Positions 1 through 7,125 of a stretch of 10,587 nucleotides of DNA are shown piece after piece (within the stretch, counting starts at the first letter, position 1; every line of letters starts with the position of its first letter). Made by a program: the position numbers and the translations under genes. This DNA is from Candidatus Didemnitutus sp. (GTDB taxonomy: Bacteria > Verrucomicrobiota > Verrucomicrobiia > Opitutales > Opitutaceae), in the NCBI GenBank assembly GCA_030682505.1, contig JAUXOH010000063.1, positions 1 through 10,587 of the forward strand, in the 5' to 3' direction. The notes below the pieces were generated by a model that saw only the letters and a list, made by a program, of their open reading frames with translations, did not search any database and was not told where the DNA came from.

Positions 1-1110
1 GCCTATGGCACGGCGCAAACCGCGATCGAAGCCATGAAGTATGGCGCCTTCGATTACGTGGTGAAGCCCTTCGATCCGCCGAAGCTGCTCGCGCTGGTCG
101 AAAGCGCGTTGCGCACGCAAGCCGACAACAAATCGGCCGGCGACTACCAGCCGGTGCTGGACACCGAGGAACACAAGGAAGGCATCGTCGGCACCTCCTC
201 TGCGATGCACGAGGTGTTCAAGGCGATCGGCCAATTTGCGGCGAGTGATGCGTCGGTGATGGTCACCGGCGAGAGCGGTACCGGCAAGGAACTGGTCGCA
301 CGGGCCATCCACCGCCACAGTCACCGGAGCGCGAAACCGTTCATCGCGGTGAATTGCGCGGCGATTCCGGAGAGCCTGATCGAGAGCGAACTGTTCGGCC
401 ACGAACGCGGCTCGTTCACCGGCGCGACCGCGCAACGTCTGGGAAAATTCGAGGTGTGCGACACCGGCACGATCTTCCTGGACGAGATCGGCGACATGAC
501 TCCGACCACGCAGACCAAGATCCTGCGGGTCCTGCAGGAGGGTGAGATCCAACGCGTCGGTGGCAGCGAAACGATCAAGGTCAACGTCCGCGTGGTGGCG
601 GCGACGAACAAGAATCTGGAAGTGTTGGTGCAGGAGAAGAAATTCCGCGAGGACCTTTACTATCGGCTCAACGTCGTGCGCGTGAAATTGCCGCCGTTGC
701 GGAAGCGCGTGGAGGACGTGCCGCAGATCATGGATTTTTTCCTGCAAGGACTCTTCAAGGCCAAGAAGACGAAAGTGCGCAAAGTGTCGCCCGAGGCCCT
801 GGCGCTGCTTTCGCGTTACCGCTGGCCGGGCAATGTGCGGGAACTGGAAAACGTCGTCTATCGCAGCGCGGTGGCCGCGACGGGCGACGCGATTCTGCCG
901 CGCGATCTCCCGGATGAGGTGCGCCAGGCCGGGGAGGCGGAGGAAACGACCCGCGCGCCGGAGGCCGAATCGACCGGGAAAGTTTTCGCGCGGCTGGTGA
1001 AATTGCTCGCCGCGAGCCATCCCGGTGCGGAACGGGCCGCGCTGGAGGCCATGCTGGCGGAACAACTGCCGGCCACGGACCCGGCGCCAAAAAAGCGCGC
1101 CAAGAAGTAG
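1..1110 (+). CDS. Sigma-54-dependent response regulator (NtrC family), 5' truncated by window edge
   Basis: The reading frame is open from base 1, so the gene starts before the window; the ATG at 34 is internal. The first ~25 visible residues are the end of a receiver domain, with the conserved Lys of the K-P-F motif at visible residue 22. The phosphoacceptor Asp lies outside. A sigma-54 AAA+ domain follows: Walker A GESGTGKE at 90-97, a GSFTGA loop at 137-142 (canonical GAFTGA), Walker B with D161-E162, the FRED segment from 215, and RWPGNVREL from 274. By family, such proteins hydrolyse ATP to remodel RNA polymerase-sigma-54 at promoters after phosphorylation by a histidine kinase. The last ~85 residues are Ala/Glu-rich and end in a Lys-rich tail. 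I see no Fis-type helix-turn-helix there, which is unusual. The target genes cannot be told. It is convergent with galE, with 24 bases between the stops. Confidence 0.93.
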   Translation, partial: AYGTAQTAIEAMKYGAFDYVVKPFDPPKLLALVESALRTQADNKSAGDYQPVLDTEEHKEGIVGTSSAMHEVFKAIGQFAASDASVMVTGESGTGKELVARAIHRHSHRSAKPFIAVNCAAIPESLIESELFGHERGSFTGATAQRLGKFEVCDTGTIFLDEIGDMTPTTQTKILRVLQEGEIQRVGGSETIKVNVRVVAATNKNLEVLVQEKKFREDLYYRLNVVRVKLPPLRKRVEDVPQIMDFFLQGLFKAKKTKVRKVSPEALALLSRYRWPGNVRELENVVYRSAVAATGDAILPRDLPDEVRQAGEAEETTRAPEAESTGKVFARLVKLLAASHPGAERAALEAMLAEQLPATDPAPKKRAKK

Positions 1111-1134
1111 CGCGGGCGCGGGGAACCGCTTGCT

Positions 1135-2136
1135 TCAGGAGGACGGACGATCGCCGTAGCCGTGCGGGTGGGCTTGATGCCAGCGCCACGCCGTTTCGAC
1201 GATGGGCCCGATGCTGCCGAATTTGGGAACCCAATTAAGTTCCGTGCGCGCCTTGGCGGCATCGGCATAGAGCGCCGGCGGATCGCCCTCGCGGCGTTGG
1301 CCGACCACCACGGGTACTTTGAGGCCGCTGACTTGCTCGACGGCTTGAATGACTTCACGCACCGACGTGGGCGTGCCGGTGCCGAGATTGTAGAACAGTT
1401 GCGCTCCCGGGGTGGCGAGCCGCTCGAAGACGGCGATATGCGCCCGGCTCAGATCGTCGACGTGCACGTAGTCGCGCAAGCACGTGCCATCCGGGGTGGG
1501 GTAGTCGGTGCCGAAGATCTGCAGGGCGGGGCGGTGGCCCTGTGCCGCGCCCATGGCGAGCGGGATGAGGTGGGTCTCGGGATCGTGGTCTTCGCCGATG
1601 GCCCCATCCTCGGCGGCGCCGGCGGCGTTGAAGTAGCGGAAAGCGGCAAAACTCAGGCCGTGCGAGCGCGCGAGGGCCTTGAGGAGATTTTCCACATCGA
1701 GCTTGGTCTGACCGTAGGGATTGATCGGTGCTTGGGGCAGGTCCTCGACGAGGGGCAGGCGCGTCGGCACGCCGAACGTGGCGCAGGTGGAGGAAAAAAC
1801 GAACTTCCGCACCCCGTGCTTCAACATGGTCTCGAGCAAGGTGAGGGGCGCGGCGACGTTGTTGCGGTAATACTTGATGGGATCGGTGACCGACTCGCCC
1901 ACATAGGCAAAAGCGGCGAAATGCATCACCAGGTCGAAGCGATGGGCGGCGAAGAGGGGCTCCAGCGCCGGGGCGTCGCCGAGGTCGATGGCGTGGAACT
2001 CGATCTCCGGGGCGACGGCGGCGCGGTGGCCGAAGACCAGATTATCGAGCACGACGGGCTCGTGACCCGCCGCCACGAGTTGGCGGACGCAGTGACTGCC
2101 GATGTAACCGGCTCCACCGGCAACGAGGACTTTCAT
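1135..2136 (-). CDS. galE: UDP-glucose 4-epimerase
   Basis: This 333-residue extended short-chain dehydrogenase/reductase has the normal length for GalE. The N-terminal NAD-binding motif GGAGYIGS is at residues 7-14. The catalytic Ser/Thr lies in SSTC (115-118), and the YxxxK pair is Tyr141/Lys145 in YGQTK. The segment RYFNAAGA is typical of GalE. The enzyme interconverts UDP-glucose and UDP-galactose in the cytoplasm and feeds surface polysaccharide synthesis or the Leloir pathway. The frame is open to 2199, but the start at 2136 places the Rossmann strand (MKVLVAGG) at the N-terminus, as in the family, so I chose it. It is transcribed away from the ketosynthase operon and nothing ties it functionally to that operon. 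A related UDP-sugar epimerase is possible but less likely. Confidence 0.93.
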   Translation of the reverse strand: MKVLVAGGAGYIGSHCVRQLVAAGHEPVVLDNLVFGHRAAVAPEIEFHAIDLGDAPALEPLFAAHRFDLVMHFAAFAYVGESVTDPIKYYRNNVAAPLTLLETMLKHGVRKFVFSSTCATFGVPTRLPLVEDLPQAPINPYGQTKLDVENLLKALARSHGLSFAAFRYFNAAGAAEDGAIGEDHDPETHLIPLAMGAAQGHRPALQIFGTDYPTPDGTCLRDYVHVDDLSRAHIAVFERLATPGAQLFYNLGTGTPTSVREVIQAVEQVSGLKVPVVVGQRREGDPPALYADAAKARTELNWVPKFGSIGPIVETAWRWHQAHPHGYGDRPSS

Positions 2137-2204
2137 AGGTAGACTTGTATTGAGTTTGCTTTTCAATTGGCTAGGCAATTCGGTTTTCCCTTCCTGCACG
2201 TCGA
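2137..2204. promoter_or_regulatory. Divergent intergenic region between galE and the lipid operon, with a small inverted repeat
   Basis: These 68 bases separate two divergent starts and are clearly more AT-rich than the flanking genes, so promoters for both sides are expected here. A short inverted repeat, AATTG-6 nt-CAATT, spans 2165-2180 and could be an operator. A poor sigma-70-like pair on the plus strand (TTGAGT at 2150, TAGGCA at 2172, 16-base spacer) is not convincing. No good Shine-Dalgarno site precedes the ATG at 2205. The regulatory role is inferred from position and composition only. Confidence 0.35.
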
Positions 2205-3443
2205 ATGAATCTAAGTCGCATCGTTATCACTGGTGTCGGTCTGACCGCCCCGAACGGCAATTCCCTGGCCGAGTTCCGCCGCAACCTGCTGGACGGCGTT
2301 TCCGGCATCACGACCGTCGACGTGCGTTACATGGGCCGCTGGCCGGCGGGCATGTGCACCTTTGACCCGTTGAAGCACCAGAAGAAGAAGGATGTGCGCA
2401 TCGGCACCCGGGCCGGAAGCATCAGCGTCTATTGCGCGCGGGAGGCGCTGGCGGATGCCGGGGTCGATCTCGAGCGCCGCGACAAGAGCCGGGTGGGCAT
2501 CTACATTGGCATCACCGAACACGGTAACGTGGAGACCGAAAACGAGGTCTACAACATCTCCCAATTCAATTACGACACCAAGTTCTGGACCCATCACCAC
2601 AACCCGCGGACGGTGGCCAACAACGCCGCGGGCGAGGTTTCGCTGAACCTCGGGATCACCGGCCCGGCCTACACGATCGGTGCCGCCTGCGCGGCCGGTA
2701 ACATGGGGTTGATCCACGCCGCGCAGATGCTGCGGCTGGGCGAAGTCGATTTTGCCCTCGCCGGTGGCGTGAGCGAAAGCCCGCAAACCTTTGGGATTTT
2801 CGCCGGCTTCAAGAGCCAGAACGCGCTCGCCGCCCACGCCGATCCGACCAAAGCCAGCCGGCCCTTTGACAAGGCACGCAACGGGATCGTTATTTCCGAG
2901 GGCGGCTGTCTTTACACCCTGGAGCGCCTGGACGACGCTTTGGCGCGGGGCGCCAAGATCTATGGCGAGATCGCGGGGTATTGCGTCAATTCCGACGCCA
3001 CGGACTACGTGCTGCCGAATCCGGAACGTCAGGCCGAGTGCGTCCAAAAAGCCCTCGTCAACGCCGGGATGACCATCGAGGACATCGACATCGTCAACAC
3101 CCACGCTACGTCCACGCCACAAGGCGACATTCAGGAATGTCTTGCGATTGCGGCCGTCTTCAAGGACCGGAGCGAACCGGTGGCGATCAACAACACCAAG
3201 AGTTTCATCGGCCATACCATGGGCGCGGCCGGCGCGCTGGAACTGGCAGGCAACCTGCCCAGCTTCGACGACCTGACGGTTCACGCGTCAATAAACGTGG
3301 ATGATCTTGATCCCCAGTGTGAAATACCCGGTTTGGTCCTCGGCCAGCCGCGGGTGGTGAAACGGGTTGACGCAATCCTGAACAACTCCTTTGGTATGCT
3401 CGGAATTAATTCCACGCTCATCATCAAGCGTTTCAAAGCCTGA
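2205..3443 (+). CDS. Beta-ketoacyl-ACP synthase, FabF (KAS II)-like
   Basis: This 412-residue thiolase-fold enzyme has FabF-family length. It should carry out decarboxylative Claisen condensation of malonyl-ACP with an acyl chain held on the active-site Cys. The catalytic triad is complete: Cys162 in GAACAAG, His300 in THATSTPQGD and His337 in KSFIGHTMGAAG, plus Lys332. These lie close to E. coli FabF numbering (163, 303, 340, 335). The C-terminal gating loop, normally FGFGGTN, reads FGMLGIN here, so the Phe gatekeeper is replaced by Met and the flexible glycines are partly lost. The segment GIFAGFKSQNALA also departs from housekeeping FabF. These changes, and the adjacent private ACP, suggest a specialised secondary-lipid KAS rather than the housekeeping enzyme. 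It is the first gene of the operon. Confidence 0.93.
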   Translation: MNLSRIVITGVGLTAPNGNSLAEFRRNLLDGVSGITTVDVRYMGRWPAGMCTFDPLKHQKKKDVRIGTRAGSISVYCAREALADAGVDLERRDKSRVGIYIGITEHGNVETENEVYNISQFNYDTKFWTHHHNPRTVANNAAGEVSLNLGITGPAYTIGAACAAGNMGLIHAAQMLRLGEVDFALAGGVSESPQTFGIFAGFKSQNALAAHADPTKASRPFDKARNGIVISEGGCLYTLERLDDALARGAKIYGEIAGYCVNSDATDYVLPNPERQAECVQKALVNAGMTIEDIDIVNTHATSTPQGDIQECLAIAAVFKDRSEPVAINNTKSFIGHTMGAAGALELAGNLPSFDDLTVHASINVDDLDPQCEIPGLVLGQPRVVKRVDAILNNSFGMLGINSTLIIKRFKA

Positions 3444-3463
3444 CCGATTCACCTCCGCCCATC

Positions 3464-3718
3464 ATGACGAAAGACGACTGCAAAAAGTTGGTTATCGAGA
3501 TCATTTCAGACATCGCCCCGGATGAGGATTTGAGTAACATCAAAGCCGAAGTTCGCCTGCGCGATCAGCTGCAGCTCGATTCGATGGATTTCCTCGATAT
3601 CGTGATGGAACTCCGTAAGCGCCATGGGATTGAGGTGCCGGAGGCGGACTACCTGCAGTTGGCGTCCCTGCAAAGCTGCGCGGACTATTTGACCCCCAAG
3701 TTCCTCGCCAAGGGTTAA
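3464..3718 (+). CDS. Acyl carrier protein
   Basis: This 84-residue acidic helical protein matches ACP length. The phosphopantetheine attachment site is Ser40 in the motif L-D-S-M-D, a variant of the usual D-S-L, followed by a helix II-like stretch (residues 41-53) and I-E-V-P. It should be converted to the holo form by a phosphopantetheinyl transferase encoded elsewhere, and then carry the growing chain between the ketosynthase, dehydratase and reductase of this operon. It starts 20 bases after the ketosynthase stop. A discrete ACP inside the cluster, not next to fabD/fabG, implies a dedicated carrier separate from housekeeping AcpP. Confidence 0.93.
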   Translation: MTKDDCKKLVIEIISDIAPDEDLSNIKAEVRLRDQLQLDSMDFLDIVMELRKRHGIEVPEADYLQLASLQSCADYLTPKFLAKG

Positions 3719-3736
3719 TGCCGGGCGCACCCGGCA
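3719..3736 (+). promoter_or_regulatory. Strong intergenic hairpin after the ACP gene
   Basis: Directly after the ACP stop codon lies a perfect 7-base-pair GC-rich stem with a 4-base loop: TGCCGGG (3719-3725), CGCA, CCCGGCA (3730-3736). No T-run follows, so it is not a classical intrinsic terminator. A second, weaker stem (GGCAG 3733-3737 with CTGCC 3747-3751) would compete with it. The position fits an RNA processing or stabilising element that uncouples ACP levels from the downstream flavoenzymes, but this role is inference. Confidence 0.4.
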
Positions 3737-3758
3737 GGGGAGCGCGCTGCCCAGGCGC

Positions 3759-5183
3759 ATGAAAGACTCCCATTACGATGTAGCCATTATTGGCGCGGGG
3801 ATGTCCGGCTTGGCCGCCGGAATCCGTTTGGCCCATTTCGGCCAGAAAGTCTGTATTTTCGAACGCCACAACGCGTCCGGGGGCCTGAACAGTTTTTACA
3901 GCATCGCGGGCCGCAGGTTCGACGTCGGCCTGCACGCCATGACCAACTACGTGCCGCCCGGGGTCAAAGGCACGCCGCTGACCAAGCTGCTGCGGCAGCT
4001 CCGGATCGAGCGCGACGAATTCGGCCTGTGCCCGCAGAAGCGATCGCGCATCGCGTTCCGCGACTGCTCGCTGAAGTTCTCCAACGACTTTGCCGTCCTC
4101 GACGCGGAGGTGCGGGCGCAATTCCCGGCCCAAGCGACCGGTTGGGACTCCCTCGTGCAGCTGGTGCGTGCCCACGACGATGTTTCGCTCGACGCGAAGC
4201 CGCAATCCGCCCGCGCAGTCGTCGCCCAGCACCTGACCGACCCCCTGCTCACCGACATGCTGTTCTGCCCGGTGATGTATTACGGCAGCGCGCAGGAGCA
4301 GGACATGGAGTTCGGCCAATTCGTCATCATGTTCAAAGCGCTTTTCCTCGAAGGCTTCGCCCGGCCGCTCGATGGCGTGCGGGTGGTGATCCGGGTGCTG
4401 CTGGACAAGTATCGCCAGGCCGGCGGCGAACGACGCATGAAATGCGGCGTGGCCCGGTTGATCGAGGAGGACGGACGGGCGGCTCGACTCATCCTGGACG
4501 ACGGCACTGAGGTCACGGCCGAACATGTGATCTCGTCGGCGGGTTATGCCGAAACAATGAAGTTGTGCGATCCGCCGCGCACGGCCGAGGCCGAAAAGAA
4601 CACCGGCGCCTTGTCGTTCACGGAGACAATTTCCATTTTCAAGCAAGCGCCGGCGACGTGGGGGTGGGGAGATGACACGATTGTTTTCTTCAACGATTCG
4701 GGGCGTTTCGACTACGTGCGGGCCCGGGAGCCGGTCGATTTGCGGAGCGGCGTCATCTGTTTCCCGAATAATTTCGATTACGGTGCCGCCACGCTCCCGG
4801 AAGGCATTTTTCGCGTCACTTGTCTCGCGAACTACGACCGCTGGGCCAAGCTGCCCGAGGACCGGTATCAGGCGGAGAAACGGCAGTGGTTCGAGCGCAT
4901 CCAGGGCAGTGCGCGGCGGTTTCTGCCGCCCGTGAGCGACGAATTGTTGGCGGCGAATCTGGTGACGACGGACATGTTCACGCCGCGCACGGTGGAAAAG
5001 TTCACAGGCCACCTGAAGGGCGCCATCTACGGGGCACCGCGCAAAGTGCGCGACGGACGCACGCATTTGCGCAACTTGTATCTCTGTGGCACCGATCAGG
5101 GGTTCCTCGGCATCGTCGGCGCGATGCTGAGTGGAATCTCAATGGCGAACTTCCACATCCTGCAGGGTTCGGGGAGCCGTTAA
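3759..5183 (+). CDS. FAD-dependent oxidoreductase, CrtI/CrtISO/RetSat-like (first of two)
   Basis: This 474-residue protein has the length and layout of the phytoene desaturase / carotenoid isomerase / retinol saturase superfamily. The N-terminal dinucleotide-binding motif GAGMSG is at residues 12-17, with Glu35 ending the second strand to bind the ADP ribose, then a GG pair at 41-42. FDVGLH (54-59) has a His where bacterial CrtI usually has G-P, which is closer to the RetSat/CrtISO type. The C-terminal FAD motif is GTDQGFLGIVGAMLSG from residue 444. The likely substrate is an ACP-bound or condensed acyl chain rather than a carotenoid, since no prenyl or carotenoid gene is nearby. The reaction (desaturation, isomerisation or saturation) cannot be told. 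The start at 3759 puts the Rossmann strand right at the N-terminus, and it sits 40 bases after the ACP. Confidence 0.88.
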   Translation: MKDSHYDVAIIGAGMSGLAAGIRLAHFGQKVCIFERHNASGGLNSFYSIAGRRFDVGLHAMTNYVPPGVKGTPLTKLLRQLRIERDEFGLCPQKRSRIAFRDCSLKFSNDFAVLDAEVRAQFPAQATGWDSLVQLVRAHDDVSLDAKPQSARAVVAQHLTDPLLTDMLFCPVMYYGSAQEQDMEFGQFVIMFKALFLEGFARPLDGVRVVIRVLLDKYRQAGGERRMKCGVARLIEEDGRAARLILDDGTEVTAEHVISSAGYAETMKLCDPPRTAEAEKNTGALSFTETISIFKQAPATWGWGDDTIVFFNDSGRFDYVRAREPVDLRSGVICFPNNFDYGAATLPEGIFRVTCLANYDRWAKLPEDRYQAEKRQWFERIQGSARRFLPPVSDELLAANLVTTDMFTPRTVEKFTGHLKGAIYGAPRKVRDGRTHLRNLYLCGTDQGFLGIVGAMLSGISMANFHILQGSGSR

Positions 5184-5229
5184 CTTCCCGATTGCCCTTT
5201 GATTTTTCGGGCCCTTAGTTGGCCTTTTC

Positions 5230-6669
5230 ATGGCCTACGACTGGCTCAAAGGAATCAACGACCATTACGACGTCATCGTCATCGGGAGCGGCCTCGGCGG
5301 CCTCACCGGGGCCAACGTGCTGGCCAAGTGCGGCCACAAGGTGTTGCTGCTTGAGCATCACTATCAACTTGGCGGGTTGGCGACGTGGTTTACGCGCAAG
5401 GGCGGACACATCTTCGACATTTCGCTGCACGGCTTTCCGGTCGGCATGATCAAGTCCTGCCGGAAGTATTGGAGCCAGGACATCGCCGACGCGATTGTGC
5501 AGTTGAAAGGCGTGCGGTTCATCAATCCCGAGTTCCAGATCGACACGACCTTCGATCGCGAGGACTTCACCCGGACCCTGATCGAGAAGTTCAACATCCC
5601 GGCCGGAACCGTGGAACGGTTCTTCACCGACCTGCGGGCGATGAACTTCTACGACAACAGCACGGAAACGACCGGCGAGATGTTTGAGCGCTACTTCCCC
5701 GGGCGGCACGACGTGCAGCGACTCTTGATGGAGCCGATTGCCTATGCCAACGGTTCGACGATGGACGATCCGGCCATCACGTTTGGGATCGTTTTCTCCA
5801 ACTTCATGAGCAAGGGCGTCTTCACCTTCCAGGGTGGCACGGATGTCCTGATCAAACGCATGGCCGTGGAGCTGAAAAGCAACGGCGTCGAGATCCGCAA
5901 ACACGTGCTGGTCGAGAAGATCTTGACCGAAGAGATCGACGGGCAGAAGCGCGTCGTCGGGGTCGTCGCGAACGGCCGGACGATTCGCTGCAGTGCCGTG
6001 CTGTCGAATTCCAACATCAAGAACACGGTGTTGCGTCTGGGCGGAGAGGAGAATTTCAGTCCGGAGTTTGTCGCCGCCACGAAAGCGGTGCGGGTCAACA
6101 GCAGTTCGTGCCAAGTCTATCTCGGCATCCGCAAGGGCGAAACCATTCCGCACATCGGCGACTTGGTGTTTACCTCGGACGAACCGCGGTTTTCCAGCGA
6201 GGCCTTGGTTGAACTCAACACCACAAGCCGGACGTTTTCGTTGTATTATCCGGATACCCGCCCGGCCGGTGATCGCTACACGGTCGTCGTTTCGCTCAAT
6301 GCCCGCTATGAGGATTGGGCGAATTTGTCGGAGGCGGACTACGCGCAGCACAAGGAGCGATTGATCGAGGAGTCGATCCAGTGCCTCGAGCGGTTCATTC
6401 CCGACGTGCGGGGCAAGATCGAATGGAAGGAAGCCGCGACCCCGCGCACCGTGGAATACTACACCAAGCACTGGGCGGGCACCTCCTTCGGCACCAAGTT
6501 TGAAGGCTTGAAGATCTCGATGGGGCTGCCGGCCGAGTTGCCGGGGCTTTACCATGCGGGCTCGGTGGGCATCATCATGTCGGGCTGGCTCGGCACGATC
6601 AACTATGGGGTGATTGTCTCCAATCAGATCGACAAGGCCCTGATGGCCGCCAAGCGCTCCGTTGCCTGA
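5230..6669 (+). CDS. FAD-dependent oxidoreductase, CrtI/CrtISO/RetSat-like (second of two)
   Basis: This 479-residue member of the same superfamily is diverged from its upstream neighbour. The FAD-binding motif GSGLGG lies at residues 19-24, with Glu42 at the end of strand 2 and GGL at 48-50. FDISLHGF (62-69) occupies the place of FDxGxH. The C-terminal FAD-contacting segment begins at 444 with GSVGIIMSGWLG, clearly different from the first copy, so the two enzymes probably act on different steps. The middle region contains FTFQGGTDVLIKRM, the substrate-domain segment that often precedes the beta-sheet in this family. It starts 46 bases after the first flavoenzyme, and its end abuts the dehydratase gene. 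A carotenoid role is unlikely given the fatty-acid neighbours. The exact reaction is unknown. Confidence 0.88.
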   Translation: MAYDWLKGINDHYDVIVIGSGLGGLTGANVLAKCGHKVLLLEHHYQLGGLATWFTRKGGHIFDISLHGFPVGMIKSCRKYWSQDIADAIVQLKGVRFINPEFQIDTTFDREDFTRTLIEKFNIPAGTVERFFTDLRAMNFYDNSTETTGEMFERYFPGRHDVQRLLMEPIAYANGSTMDDPAITFGIVFSNFMSKGVFTFQGGTDVLIKRMAVELKSNGVEIRKHVLVEKILTEEIDGQKRVVGVVANGRTIRCSAVLSNSNIKNTVLRLGGEENFSPEFVAATKAVRVNSSSCQVYLGIRKGETIPHIGDLVFTSDEPRFSSEALVELNTTSRTFSLYYPDTRPAGDRYTVVVSLNARYEDWANLSEADYAQHKERLIEESIQCLERFIPDVRGKIEWKEAATPRTVEYYTKHWAGTSFGTKFEGLKISMGLPAELPGLYHAGSVGIIMSGWLGTINYGVIVSNQIDKALMAAKRSVA

Positions 6670-6676
6670 TTTCCCC

Positions 6677-7123
6677 GTGCCTACCATCGAACAACTGATC
6701 CCGCACCGTCCGCCCTTCTTGTTCGTCGACGAGATTGTCACGCGCACGGACGACTCGCTCACGGCCCGCCGCACGTGGCGCGCCGAGGAGGAATTCTACC
6801 GCGGGCATTATCCCGGTGCCCCGATCACCCCCGGGGTGCTGTTGTGTGAAGCCGTGTTTCAAACCGGCGCGCTGCTCTTGGCAGGCAAACTGGGAGGGCA
6901 GGGGGCGCAGCAGAGTGGGGTGCCGCTCTTGGCGAAGGTCGAGAACGTGCGTTTTCGCAGTCCGGTTTATCCGGGTGATACCGTGACGATCGACGTAAAG
7001 ATCAATGAGGTGGCGGGTGGATTCTACCTGATGTCCGGCCACATGAAGAACGGCGACAAGCGCGTGTTGAATGTGGATTTCGCGGTCGCCTGGAAAACAC
7101 CGGAAGGCCAACCGACCACGTGA
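6677..7123 (+). CDS. fabZ: 3-hydroxyacyl-ACP dehydratase, FabZ-type hotdog protein
   Basis: This 148-residue single hotdog domain removes water from (3R)-hydroxyacyl-ACP to give trans-2-enoyl-ACP. The N-terminus IEQLIPHRPPFLFVDEI is the FabZ signature. The catalytic residues are His44 in YRGHYPGAP and Glu58 in LLCEAVFQ, 14 residues apart as in characterised FabZ enzymes. I chose the GTG at 6677 because it gives the normal short N-terminus. An in-frame TTG at 6662, overlapping the previous stop, would add five residues (MPDFP). The stop at 7121-7123 lies next to the enoyl reductase start, so the two are probably co-translated. It may be a second, cluster-specific FabZ besides a housekeeping copy, which would normally sit with lpx genes. 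Confidence 0.9.
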   Translation: MPTIEQLIPHRPPFLFVDEIVTRTDDSLTARRTWRAEEEFYRGHYPGAPITPGVLLCEAVFQTGALLLAGKLGGQGAQQSGVPLLAKVENVRFRSPVYPGDTVTIDVKINEVAGGFYLMSGHMKNGDKRVLNVDFAVAWKTPEGQPTT

Positions 7124-7125
7124 CC

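Noticed and set aside
1100..1140. Bidirectional terminator between the response regulator and galE
   Set aside because: The 24-base gap is GC-rich with only partial complementarity (GCGCGCC / GGCGCG region) and no T-run on either strand.
1162..2142. 326-codon open frame on the plus strand opposite galE
   Set aside because: galE on the minus strand has full motifs and normal length; the plus frame shows none.
2211..3284. 357-codon open frame on the minus strand opposite the ketosynthase
   Set aside because: It is opposite a complete FabF-type gene and has no recognisable domain.
3540..5066. 508-codon open frame on the minus strand opposite the first flavoenzyme
   Set aside because: Its translation is rich in His, Arg and Pro with no recognisable domain. 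It mirrors the plus-strand codon structure of a clear gene, as is common in GC-rich DNA.
5184..5229. Hairpin CCCGA/TCGGG and an internal promoter between the two flavoenzyme genes
   Set aside because: A five-base stem with a 15-base loop is weak, and no paired -35/-10 elements were visible.
3759..6669. Carotenoid biosynthesis locus
   Set aside because: The flavoenzymes resemble the CrtI superfamily, but no phytoene synthase, prenyltransferase or cyclase is present, and all neighbours are fatty-acid enzymes.
5215..6774. 519-codon open frame on the minus strand opposite the second flavoenzyme
   Set aside because: No known motif; it spans two real plus-strand genes and their junction. It is an antisense artefact of high third-position GC.
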